Assembly: GCF_011045835.1 (NCBI RefSeq)
Contig: NZ_CP047349.1
Span: 3,798,501 to 3,862,500 of the forward strand
Direction: 5' to 3'
DNA from: Proteus terrae subsp. cibarius
Lineage (GTDB): Bacteria; Pseudomonadota; Gammaproteobacteria; Enterobacterales; Enterobacteriaceae
DNA: 64,000 nt
Shown here: piece by piece, positions 17,181-25,236 of the stretch
Layout of the letters: each line of letters opens with the position of its first letter
Numbering within the stretch: the stretch's first letter is position 1
Made by a program: the position numbers and the translations under genes
The notes under the pieces: model-generated
The model's database searches: none
Seen by the model: only the letters and a program-made list of their open reading frames with translations
Told to the model about the DNA's origin: nothing

Positions 17181-18554
17181 TTATTTATAACTTTGTTTAA
17201 TTTCTTGAGAAATTGCTAACCCACGTTTTGCTTCTTTTTCAGCAAGTTCAACGGATAAACCGATATAAGAACGAGGATCAAGCATTGCCTTAATTTCATC
17301 AGCATTAAAGGCCGCCGTAATGGTTTCATTCTTCATCAGGTTAGTATAAAAATCTTCACCGTCTGCAGCCGTTTTAATAGCTTCTTCATATAACAGTGAA
17401 TGCGCTTTATCTTTACCTAATTTTTCTGCCATTTTCATCATAACGTATTCGGTATTATCTAATCCCTTATTTCTCATCACGTTATGTAGCATTCTCTCCT
17501 CATGAGGAACGATGGTTCTTGAAAGCTCTTCCGTTCTTAATAAAATTTCTGTTGTTAATTCTAACGATTCTTCAATTAAGCCATCGAATAACATATAAGA
17601 ACTGCTGTCACCTTCATAAGGTCTTACCGCAGAGTACATGCCCACATTAGGTAATGAGTACAGTTTCTGTGAGTTAGCAATAATACCTTTGGCTAATTTT
17701 GGATTAATTTTATGAGGCATCGTGCTACTTCCCACAGTACCTTTTGTAAATCCTTCAGAAACCTCAGCAATTTCTTCTAATGTGGTGCTATAAACTTCTT
17801 CACCAATTTTATGACAAATATTTGCCATCAGTGCCAAGTTCATCATGTACTCTAATTTATGCGTACTGAGGTTACGTGATGGTACCTCCATTGCCTGCAT
17901 ACCCACTAATTCAGCAACACGTTTTTGTACTTTCATCCCTACTTCAGGCATTGAGTTAAAAGCACCTACTGCGCCACCCATCATAATGGTGAATACACGT
18001 TTCTCACTCTCTTTCATGCGCTGGTAGCAATCAATAAAATCGCTGATCCACACTGAAACTTTATACCCGTAAGTGATAGGAATAGCATGACGACCGTGCG
18101 TTCTACCTGCCATTACCATATGTTTTGTTTTTTCAGCAAGATTTGATAAGTTTTCAATAATTTCGCTCAACAATAACATGAACTTATTGTGTACAGTTTT
18201 CATCATATACAGCTGTGAACTTTGCTGTATGTTTTGCGTGGTAATGCCATAGTGCACGTATTTACCGCTCTCTTCAGAGCACGCATTTACCAGCACTTTT
18301 AAGAAAGGCACAAAGCCATGACCGATTTTTTGATAAATGCGGTTCATCTCTTCGAAATCGATATTCTCAATAATCGCCTTTTCTTTAATTTCATCAGCAG
18401 CAGACTGTGGAATAAAACCGTATTCAGCTTGTGCTTGCGCTAACATTGCTTCAAACATCAGCCAAGTTGAATATTTAGCTTCATTGGACAGCAGATTTTT
18501 AATACCGCGATCGTCGATTGTTTTGCTTTTAGAATCGTATAACGCTCTCATCAT
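17181..18554 (-). CDS. Fumarase/adenylosuccinate lyase superfamily enzyme of unknown substrate
   Basis: 457 residues. The three conserved regions of the superfamily are present: KYVHYGITTQNIQ (about 98-110), the catalytic-His segment AGRTHGRHAIPITYGYK (149-165), and the signature GSSTMPHKINP (275-285) with its mobile-loop Ser. The Glu that normally follows the signature is Lys (NPKLAKG). It is nearest to the PurB/3-carboxymuconate cycloisomerase/EDDS lyase branch, enzymes that release fumarate or a relative from an N-succinyl or similar group. A housekeeping role as PurB is unlikely: it is 8 bases downstream of a PTS permease and behind an RpiR regulator, so a catabolic lyase on a phosphorylated import is inferred. 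A second ATG at 18551 has better spacing from AAGGA. Confidence 0.85.
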   Translation of the reverse strand: MMRALYDSKSKTIDDRGIKNLLSNEAKYSTWLMFEAMLAQAQAEYGFIPQSAADEIKEKAIIENIDFEEMNRIYQKIGHGFVPFLKVLVNACSEESGKYVHYGITTQNIQQSSQLYMMKTVHNKFMLLLSEIIENLSNLAEKTKHMVMAGRTHGRHAIPITYGYKVSVWISDFIDCYQRMKESEKRVFTIMMGGAVGAFNSMPEVGMKVQKRVAELVGMQAMEVPSRNLSTHKLEYMMNLALMANICHKIGEEVYSTTLEEIAEVSEGFTKGTVGSSTMPHKINPKLAKGIIANSQKLYSLPNVGMYSAVRPYEGDSSSYMLFDGLIEESLELTTEILLRTEELSRTIVPHEERMLHNVMRNKGLDNTEYVMMKMAEKLGKDKAHSLLYEEAIKTAADGEDFYTNLMKNETITAAFNADEIKAMLDPRSYIGLSVELAEKEAKRGLAISQEIKQSYK

Positions 18555-18562
18555 GTATCCTT

Positions 18563-20119
18563 TTATTTCTTCATTGCTTCATCAACAGCATTGCGAACAA
18601 ATTCGACTTTAGGGCCATAAACGACATGGACATGGTTTGCTGCCGGAAAGAAGAATGCTGTACATCCAGACTCCAACATTAATTCTTTATCTATCTGATT
18701 AACTTCACTAATATCAATACGTAATCGTGTAATACAGTTATCAACATTACGAATATTTTGTTTACCACCTAAGGCTTTAATTAGGATCTCTGCAATTTCG
18801 CCATAACGTTTTTCTTTGATTAGCGTATTTTTCATATTGCTTGATTCTTCTCTACCCGGTGTTTTGATATCAAACTTGACGATAGCCCAGTAGAAAATGA
18901 AGTAGGTCACCACAGCCAATGCACTACCAATCAGCACTAAGAAGATCCAGTTAGTGTGTTCGTACAGTAAACCAAAAATAGTGAAGTCAAAGACGGTGCC
19001 TCGGATATAACCGATCGCAACACCTGCAAAAGAGAGCAGAACTGCACCAATGCCCACAATAATCGCGTAAATTAAATAAAGTAACGGTGCAATAAAGACA
19101 AAGGTAAATTCAAGCGGTTCAGTAACGTTACCTAACATTGCAGTTAAGACCATCGTCACCAACATTGATTTAACTTCAGCGCGGTTCTCCTTTTTCGAGG
19201 TTTTATAAATCGCTAATGCAATTGCTGGGAACAGGAATAGCGTAACCAACATTTGTTGTTGAGCCATAAAACGCGTTAGGCTTGGCATCATTGCCCAATA
19301 TTCACTGCTTGGTCCTTGGTTAAATAACACTTCTGTCATTGCGGGAACAACGCCCACATAGGTTTGCCCGTCAATCACATAAGAACCACCCGCTTCGGTA
19401 AATCTAAACAGAACGTTCCAAACGTGGTGTAAACCAAATGGAATAAATAGACGTTCACCCCCCGCAGTAAAGAAAGGTCCGACAGGACTTAAGAAGACAG
19501 CCGAGAGCTTAGTTAAGCCCATGACTAATACTTCCCAAATAAATGGTAGTAATGCACCTACACAGATCATCAATCCGACCATAATAATGGCGACAGATTT
19601 TTTCCCGGAGAAGAAGGCAAATGCCGTCGGTAATTCAAGGTTATAGAATTTATCCGTTGCCCATGCGGCGATTAATCCGGTGATAATCCCCCCTGCAGCA
19701 CTGATATTCATGGTTTGTATACCAAGCACCTTGATTTGCCCTACCTGCGTCATAATCGCAGGATCAGCAAGCTTTCCTGTCAATACTAGCCAGATATTGA
19801 TAGTACTTATCAAGGTCAAATAGCCGACAACGGAGGCAAAGACCGCTATCCCCTTATCTTTGTGGCTCATACCGTATGCCACACCCATTGCAAATAAGAG
19901 TGGAATATTATCAAACACCACGCCGGCAATAGTACGGATACTAACTAATAGAGCATTAACTGTTTCATTTCCTAGAAAAGGAAAGCGTGCAATCATATAA
20001 GACTGAACTAAAGCACCACTGATCCCTAAGATCATACCAATAGGTGCCAATACGCCGATAGGTAGAAGTAGGGTTCTACCAAAGCGCTGAATAGATTCGC
20101 TGAACTTTTTCCTGGCCAT
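18563..20119 (-). CDS. PTS glucose-family permease, EIICB
   Basis: 518 residues. The EIIC domain (about 1-410) has roughly 8-10 membrane helices with glucose-type motifs such as GVAYGMSHKDKGIAVFA and FIPFGLHHVWNVLF. It is joined to a C-terminal EIIB domain (about 435-518) whose phosphorylated Cys is C462 in VDNCITRLRI. There is no EIIA domain, so it should depend on a general EIIA such as Crr. The family includes PtsG, NagE, MalX and related permeases; the sugar cannot be told from sequence here. It lies between an upstream RpiR regulator and a downstream fumarase-superfamily lyase, which suggests a modified sugar rather than plain glucose. The start has AAGGA 9 bases ahead. Confidence 0.9.
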   Translation of the reverse strand: MARKKFSESIQRFGRTLLLPIGVLAPIGMILGISGALVQSYMIARFPFLGNETVNALLVSIRTIAGVVFDNIPLLFAMGVAYGMSHKDKGIAVFASVVGYLTLISTINIWLVLTGKLADPAIMTQVGQIKVLGIQTMNISAAGGIITGLIAAWATDKFYNLELPTAFAFFSGKKSVAIIMVGLMICVGALLPFIWEVLVMGLTKLSAVFLSPVGPFFTAGGERLFIPFGLHHVWNVLFRFTEAGGSYVIDGQTYVGVVPAMTEVLFNQGPSSEYWAMMPSLTRFMAQQQMLVTLFLFPAIALAIYKTSKKENRAEVKSMLVTMVLTAMLGNVTEPLEFTFVFIAPLLYLIYAIIVGIGAVLLSFAGVAIGYIRGTVFDFTIFGLLYEHTNWIFLVLIGSALAVVTYFIFYWAIVKFDIKTPGREESSNMKNTLIKEKRYGEIAEILIKALGGKQNIRNVDNCITRLRIDISEVNQIDKELMLESGCTAFFFPAANHVHVVYGPKVEFVRNAVDEAMKK

Positions 20120-20455
20120 ATTTTTTTCCTTATGACTTCTCGAATATAAAAGAATTACCGAGGTACTCTATCTTAGGGATTATAGGAAATGAATGACGCG
20201 CTGGTTTTAAATATTATCTCAGGTCATACTTTATGACTTAGGTCTTTTTTTATTAGAAATCGATTTAATAAAGAACAATGAATAAAATTTTTTATTTTAT
20301 TAAATAATATTTATTTTAGGACTTAGAAGTAAGATTGAAAAGAAAGGCTATTTTAGAATAAATGATGATTAATCTAACAGAATATATTAATACTCTTCAC
20401 GATTTAATCATTAGAAAGGGTATTTAGTAAATCATATAGACGCTGTTATCTCTTT
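20120..20455. other. Intergenic region upstream of the PTS-lyase genes, with a palindrome
   Basis: A 336-base AT-rich spacer between the RpiR gene and the PTS gene. It contains the perfect 6-3-6 inverted repeat GTCATA-CTT-TATGAC at 20223-20237 and, on the minus strand just downstream, a GATAATATT -10-like sequence. This is the likely control region of the PTS-lyase pair. Nothing else is recognised. Confidence 0.5.
20223..20237. promoter_or_regulatory. Candidate operator of the PTS-lyase operon
   Basis: Perfect inverted repeat GTCATA-N3-TATGAC about 105 bases upstream of the PTS start and immediately upstream of a -10-like GATAAT on the minus strand. Binding by the neighbouring RpiR protein is inferred from position only. 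Confidence 0.45.
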
Positions 20456-21196
20456 TTAAAGTAGATTTTCCAGCTCATTAATCAGTAAATCCACCAGCAT
20501 AAAAAATCCAATACGCGATTTGGTATCATCTTTTTTAGTATCATGATTATCAGCAAAACAAAATAGAGCATGAGTTGCATAAGTGGTTAATTCATTAGTA
20601 TTAAATGCTGTCATGCTAATAATGTTGGCATCTTTTAACTGCACAATTTTTGCTGTCTCAATAATTTTCTTGGTACCACCAGAAAGTGAGATAAAGATAA
20701 CCGTATCATCTTCATTAACAAGGCGTGTAAACGAATCAGATAAGTTGTAATCATTAATAAAAAAGCAATGTAGACCTAATGCAAACAATAGATGTTCAAG
20801 GTAATACCCTACCGCTTTGCTCGTACCTCTTGCGACAATAAAAATATTTCTAGAATGGCGTAAAGTCTTCGCGCACTCCTGAATTTGTTCTTCATTAATT
20901 AAAGTAAATGTTTTATGAATATTTTTTTCTAATTGTTTTTTATAAGACGCCGCATTAGTTTTTTCGACTTTATTTCTCGTCAAAATATAATTATTAATTT
21001 GGAATTTAAGCTCTTTAAATCCACTAAACCCTAACTTTTGCGATAAATTAATGATAACCGTTTTTGATACAAAGGTTTTGGCAACTAAATCATTAATATT
21101 TAAATACGGGATATCCGTAATATTATCGGTGAGATATTTTAATACTTTCTTTTCGCTGATGGTTAAATTGTCATAATTTTTTAAAAAATCCAGCAT
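20456..21196 (-). CDS. RpiR/MurR-family transcriptional regulator
   Basis: 246 residues. The N-terminal HTH_6 domain (about 1-75) contains LVAKTFVSKTVIINLSQKLGFSGFKELKFQINN. The C-terminal SIS domain (about 100-235) contains IFIVARGTSKAVGYYLEHLLF and VIFISLSGGTKKIIETA, the phosphosugar-binding signature. It is shorter and clearly distinct from the nan regulator at 0.8-1.7 kb. It precedes the PTS and lyase genes on the same strand, with a 336-base gap that holds a palindrome, so it probably senses a phosphosugar made by that pathway and controls it. The ATG has GGTGAG just upstream. Confidence 0.88.
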   Translation of the reverse strand: MLDFLKNYDNLTISEKKVLKYLTDNITDIPYLNINDLVAKTFVSKTVIINLSQKLGFSGFKELKFQINNYILTRNKVEKTNAASYKKQLEKNIHKTFTLINEEQIQECAKTLRHSRNIFIVARGTSKAVGYYLEHLLFALGLHCFFINDYNLSDSFTRLVNEDDTVIFISLSGGTKKIIETAKIVQLKDANIISMTAFNTNELTTYATHALFCFADNHDTKKDDTKSRIGFFMLVDLLINELENLL

Positions 21197-21395
21197 ATCT
21201 CACCCAATAAATTAATCTAAAACATCTTATGAAAACAGCACATATCAAAAAAGCAGTTCTGTTCTTTTTGCGAGTTTATGTGAAATAAAGTGCATAACGA
21301 GTATACGTTAAATCATACAGTTATGTAGGATCAGAGTGATATTTTGTGAATTAGGATAATATTGAGCCCATTTTTTAATGAGCTCAATACGTGTG

Positions 21396-21641
21396 TTATT
21401 CGTTACCCCAGCGATTAAGAAACATGGCGATATCATCAATGCGCTTTTTATCAATACCCGCTTCTTTTGCCATTTCTTGCTGCGCGTCCTCACTAATTTC
21501 TTCGTTATTCATTAATCTGGTGAGTAGTAGCTGGAAATAGAGAGCAAGCGCATCTTCTTCTTTCTCAGCAACAGGATCGGTTGATTCCAGTGAATACTCT
21601 TCGACCATATCATAATATTTAAAGTGGATTTCATTGTTCAT
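21396..21641 (-). CDS. ymjA: YmjA-like small conserved protein (DUF2543)
   Basis: 81 residues from the start at 21641, chosen over a 12-residue-longer frame because it matches E. coli YmjA in length and has GGGGA nine bases ahead. The sequence follows YmjA closely, notably the central [27 protein letters not shown] and the C-terminal end with FLNRWGNE. It is an acidic, soluble, probably helical protein. No function is established for the family, and none can be read from the context. A 12-bp hairpin without a clear T run (21361-21388) follows it. Confidence 0.85.
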   Translation of the reverse strand: MNNEIHFKYYDMVEEYSLESTDPVAEKEEDALALYFQLLLTRLMNNEEISEDAQQEMAKEAGIDKKRIDDIAMFLNRWGNE

Positions 21642-21766
21642 AAGTTGTCCCCAAGAATTAACGTTTATACTCTCCATATTCGAATAACTAAGAGTATATA
21701 TCTACATTCGCCTGTTAACCTAAAATTCGCTATTATCCACTTCCTTCTTTTTTTGCGGATAAGCTA

Positions 21767-22483
21767 ATGTCTACGATTATCGATACTTTTATTGCTCCAC
21801 CTTGCCATGATGAAATCGAGATCCTTTACCAAGACGAGCACTTAGTCCTTATCAATAAACCGACAGGATTATTGAGCTTATCAGGAAAAAATCCACAAAA
21901 TATAGACTCCGTACATTATCGATTAGTGAAACTATTTTCGGGGTGCACTCTTGTGCATCGACTTGATTTTGGTACGTCTGGGTTGATGGTTGTGGCACGC
22001 AATAAAGCAGTCAATACCCTTTTGTGTCAGCAATTTAGCCAGCGCAGTGTAACCAAAATATACCATGCACTACTGTGTGGGCATTTGGATGATAATGAAG
22101 GCATAATCGATGCGCCAATTGCAAAAGATCCAGCTCTGTTCCCACGCATGTCAATTTGCCCGATTAATGGTAAGCCAGCACGCTCTCGTTATCACGTTAT
22201 TGAGCGTTTTTATCAAACGTTAGAAGATGGAACGTTATTGCCTTTAACACGGGTGCAATTTGTACCTGAAACTGGAAGGACGCATCAACTTCGTATTCAC
22301 AGCCAATTTATAAGGCATCCTATTTTAGGTTGTGATTTATATGGTGGGTGTGATGGAGGCTTAATTGAAGGAATGGAAAGAACTAAACGGACTCCGCGAC
22401 TTATGCTTCATGCTAGTGAACTTCATTTTGTTCACCCCATTAGCCAAGCACCAATAAAAGCGCATTGCGAAAGCCCGTTTTAA
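21767..22483 (+). CDS. RluA-family pseudouridine synthase
   Basis: 238 residues. It has the family layout: IEILYQDEHLVLINKPTGLLS near the N terminus, the catalytic motif VHRLDFGTSGLMVVAR (around 63-78) with the active-site Asp, the block GKPARSRYHVIERF, and PETGRTHQLRIHSQFIRHPILG. It isomerises uridine to pseudouridine in rRNA and/or tRNA. Size and layout resemble RluA itself (219 residues in E. coli; 23S U746 and tRNA U32), but related paralogues exist and I cannot separate them here, so no symbol is given. It stands alone, convergent with the cold-shock-domain gene 10 bases away. Confidence 0.88.
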   Translation: MSTIIDTFIAPPCHDEIEILYQDEHLVLINKPTGLLSLSGKNPQNIDSVHYRLVKLFSGCTLVHRLDFGTSGLMVVARNKAVNTLLCQQFSQRSVTKIYHALLCGHLDDNEGIIDAPIAKDPALFPRMSICPINGKPARSRYHVIERFYQTLEDGTLLPLTRVQFVPETGRTHQLRIHSQFIRHPILGCDLYGGCDGGLIEGMERTKRTPRLMLHASELHFVHPISQAPIKAHCESPF

Positions 22484-22493
22484 ATGTCGATAT

Positions 22494-22976
22494 TTACAAC
22501 TTAAGTGCTTTTACTGTTTCATCGATATCAATTTCATCTTCAGTAAAAATTATCTCGGTTCCGTGCATCGTAATGATCGCAAGCTTTCTCAATGTACGCA
22601 TATTATTAGCACCATCCGCTGATTTTGGTCTGATACTATTCATTAACGTACCGACAGAAAGTACGGTGTTTTCTTTATTGATATGCGTATCTGCGGACAC
22701 ATCTTCACTATAAATACGAAATGATTTAATGGATGCCAGTTTAACTCGCTCACCTGCAATATAAACATATTTGCTATCAGGGATCACTTTAACCGCATAC
22801 GCAGACAGGCCTTTGGTATTGGTGGTCGGTTCAAACGTAACATTAGCATCTGTCTTTATCAAAGCAGGGTTGGCAACTTTAATCACGTGAAAATAACGGT
22901 TATCACCGTTTTCATCTTTTATAAATCCAAAACCTTTATCTTCAAACCACTTTGTGATTATTCCGTTCATTGCCAT
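22494..22976 (-). CDS. Cold-shock-domain protein with an uncharacterised C-terminal region
   Basis: 160 residues. The N-terminal 65 or so form a CSD fold: MNGIITKWFEDKGFGFIKDENGDNRYFHV carries RNP1-like KGFGFI, and the usual second motif VFVH is replaced by YFHV. The remaining 95 residues (KYVYIAGERVKLASIKSF... to IDIDETVKAL) are not a cold-shock domain; the last part looks like a small beta-strand module. Probably a single-strand nucleic-acid-binding protein; the role is unknown. AGGCG lies upstream of the first ATG, and a second ATG two codons on is also possible. Confidence 0.75.
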   Translation of the reverse strand: MAMNGIITKWFEDKGFGFIKDENGDNRYFHVIKVANPALIKTDANVTFEPTTNTKGLSAYAVKVIPDSKYVYIAGERVKLASIKSFRIYSEDVSADTHINKENTVLSVGTLMNSIRPKSADGANNMRTLRKLAIITMHGTEIIFTEDEIDIDETVKALKL

Positions 22977-23077
22977 TATCGCCTACTCAATCGTTTATCT
23001 ACAAAAATTTTCAGGTGCAGTATAAAGCACAATGCGTATACAGACTATGCCTTTGAGGTAATAAGCGACGTTACTTA

Positions 23078-23611
23078 TTACCACATCAAATCATCTGGGA
23101 TTTTAAAATCAGCATAAGGATCGTCTTCATCTTGTTCTGTCTCGCTCAGTGCGTTATTTAACAAGATACAGTCCACGTCTCTTTGTATAATTTTATCCGC
23201 AACACTGGCTGGAATAATTGCGTATTCCGTTTTATCTGCATTATCCAGACGAGCAATAGCAAGACGCCCACTGATCAATTGAGATTGTGTCAGTTTATCC
23301 ACCACGATATTTTTAATAACATTATTATCAGTAAAATTAAAATCAATATCGCCTTTTGCTGGCGTAATTCTGTTCATCTCAATAAGTTGCTTAACTTGCG
23401 CTTTATATTCTTTAGATAAAGTGGCTTGTTTTTGTTGCTCACTAAGCAGTTTATCGCGTTCAAGTTGAGCTTTTTTATTTTCTTCTACAGCCTCTCTTGC
23501 TTCTCGCGCTTGAACTCGTGATTTTTTTGCCGTTCTTTGGACTTTTGCCATTTTTTTACTGGTCACAAGCCCTGCTTTTAACATTTGCTCTTGTAAGGTA
23601 AGTTTTGCCAT
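23078..23611 (-). CDS. yaiL: YaiL family protein (DUF2058)
   Basis: 177 residues. The sequence follows E. coli YaiL: MAKLTLQEQMLKAGLVTSKKMAKVQR at the N terminus, then a long charged predicted coiled coil (about 25-75, rich in Lys/Arg/Glu), then the globular C-terminal part (IDFNFTDNNVIKNI, YAIIPASVADKI). It ends in an acidic tail with DDPYADFKIPDDLMW. It is a soluble cytoplasmic protein. YaiL has been linked to nucleoid or ribosome-related fractions, but no firm function is known to me. It has an AGGT ribosome site nine bases before the ATG and stands as a single gene. Confidence 0.88.
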   Translation of the reverse strand: MAKLTLQEQMLKAGLVTSKKMAKVQRTAKKSRVQAREAREAVEENKKAQLERDKLLSEQQKQATLSKEYKAQVKQLIEMNRITPAKGDIDFNFTDNNVIKNIVVDKLTQSQLISGRLAIARLDNADKTEYAIIPASVADKIIQRDVDCILLNNALSETEQDEDDPYADFKIPDDLMW

Positions 23612-23796
23612 TTTTATACCTAAATCTGCTAAATAATTTTTGAAATTATACCTGTAATTTCCAAGAGTGCATCAGATTGTAAGATTGGTGGTTTATTGAG
23701 AAAAATTGGACTTGTGAAATTTGAACCTATCCACGCATTCAGAGTATATTGGAAAAACTATTATCAAACTTTCTTTTATAACAGGTAATACTAACA

Positions 23797-24144
23797 ATGG
23801 CTCTGATCCCAAAAAACTATGCACGGTTAGAAAGTGGCTACCGTGAAAAAGCACTGAAAATCTACCCATGGGTATGTGGGCGCTGTGCGCGTGAATTTGT
23901 CTATTCGAACTTACGTGAACTCACCGTTCATCATATTGATCACGACCATACCAATAACCCAGAGGATGGCAGTAACTGGGAGTTATTGTGTCTGTTTTGC
24001 CATGATCATGAACACTCTAAATACACAGAAGCAGACCAATACGGCACAACGGTTGTTGCCGGTGAAGATGCACAAGATGATGTCGGTGCAGCCACTTATA
24101 ATCCTTTTGCTGATTTAAAGTCGATGCTCAATAAGAAAAAATAG
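23797..24144 (+). CDS. yajD: YajD-type HNH endonuclease domain protein
   Basis: 115 residues, the length of E. coli YajD. The HNH fold is complete: a zinc knuckle CGRCAREF (around 27-34), the HNH core LTVHHIDHDHTNNPEDGSNWELLCLFCHDHEHSK (about 48-81) with the His, Asn and His residues, and the second Cys pair CLFC. The C-terminal 30 residues are a flexible tail ending KSMLNKKK. A small metal-dependent nuclease is predicted; YajD is conserved across enterobacteria and its biological substrate is unknown. There is no restriction-modification or phage context, so it looks like a core gene. Confidence 0.9.
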   Translation: MALIPKNYARLESGYREKALKIYPWVCGRCAREFVYSNLRELTVHHIDHDHTNNPEDGSNWELLCLFCHDHEHSKYTEADQYGTTVVAGEDAQDDVGAATYNPFADLKSMLNKKK

Positions 24145-24249
24145 TGAAGATAATGTCAGCTTTGGTGCAACCAACCGGCTCCCTTTTCACGCTCTTACGC
24201 AGAATAGTGTATACTTGCCAACCATAAATTTGTTCATGGTTAATTAATA

Positions 24250-24612
24250 ATGAAAGAAAACGAAAAAGCAAAAATCAAACTCCTCAGCGACCGTTTAGAC
24301 TTTATTCGTCACAAGATGGCAAGCCTCTCGTTATCAGACGAAGCGGAAAAATATGCAGAGTTTGAAAAAGAAAAAACAGAACTGGAAACTGAAATCGCTC
24401 GTCTGAAAGCAGTACGTAACAATAAACTCAGTAAAGAAGCCCAGAAATTAGAGAGTATGCCATTCAAACGCCTCATCACTAAGAAAGAACAAGCTGATAT
24501 TGGCAAGCTGAAGAAAGCCGTACGAGGATTGATAATTGTCCATCCAATGACAGCATTAGGGCGCGAAATGGAGCTAGAGGGAATGACCGGTTTTTCTAAG
24601 ACTGATTTCTAG
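24250..24612 (+). CDS. yibL: YibL ribosome-associated protein (DUF2810)
   Basis: 120 residues, identical in length to E. coli YibL. Residues 1-65 form a charged heptad-like coiled coil ([18 protein letters not shown] through [11 protein letters not shown]). A conserved C-terminal half follows: [37 protein letters not shown] and GFSKTDF. YibL cofractionates with ribosomes in E. coli, and its role is unclear. It is monocistronic, with selC 290 bases downstream on the opposite strand. Confidence 0.92.
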   Translation: MKENEKAKIKLLSDRLDFIRHKMASLSLSDEAEKYAEFEKEKTELETEIARLKAVRNNKLSKEAQKLESMPFKRLITKKEQADIGKLKKAVRGLIIVHPMTALGREMELEGMTGFSKTDF

Positions 24613-24900
24613 TGAGAAAATGCCCTCAACTAAAACCTGCCATGTTCGACTAATACTGAAAGGTTCTTAATACACTTTTGTTGTTATGAACCGTCAGTTA
24701 TCCGTAGCTTTCTTACTACTACCACCAACACCTCGTTACACTTCGCAGTCATTGAGAGATTGTAATTCAGTATATTACAGCTAAGCCAATTACCTTCTAA
24801 TCGAACTATCCGGAATTTCCGGATGGTTGTGTTTTGGGCAATTTTCCTCTCAGAGAAAGCATTGATTAGAGGCTTTATTGGAAAGTGATAAAACAAGAAG

Positions 24901-24995
24901 TGGCGGAAGATCACAGGAGTCGAACCTGCCAAGGACCGCTGGCGGCCCCATCTGGATTTGAAGTCCAGCCGCCCCACCGGGGACGATGATCTTCC
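24901..24995 (-). tRNA. selC: tRNA-Sec (selenocysteine), anticodon TCA
   Basis: A 95-nt tRNA including the encoded CCA, nearly the same as E. coli selC. It has the 8-bp acceptor stem GGAAGATC/GATCTTCC, the anticodon stem CTGGA-CTTCAAA-TCCAG with the UCA anticodon at 24959-24961, the long variable arm (GGGGCCGCCAGCGGTCC core), and the T arm CAGG-TTCGACT-CCTG. All stems are intact, so it should be functional. It is charged with Ser, converted to Sec-tRNA by SelA, and used at UGA with SelB (neither gene is in this window). selC is a common island integration site, but here no integrase follows its 3' end. Both formate dehydrogenases in this window use Cys instead of Sec. Confidence 0.97.
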
Positions 24996-25236
24996 ATTTT
25001 TGAATGGGTCAAAAGGAAATAACGAGATGATTATACGCTGAATTATTTTTAATCCCAAGTGCATCAAATCAATAAAACCCCTTTCAAATAAAATAATCCC
25101 GTTTTTGAGTAAAACCTCCGATAATTACCGCGATACTATTGAACTTATATAGTTTCATCCTCATCTTACTATCTATAACGAATAAACTCAGTGGTGTGTT
25201 TTACGTCACTGCAAACCAAAATACAGGATGTTTTTT

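Noticed and set aside
24684..25067. 127-codon minus-strand open frame
   Set aside because: It runs through the tRNA-Sec gene and has no recognisable protein features.
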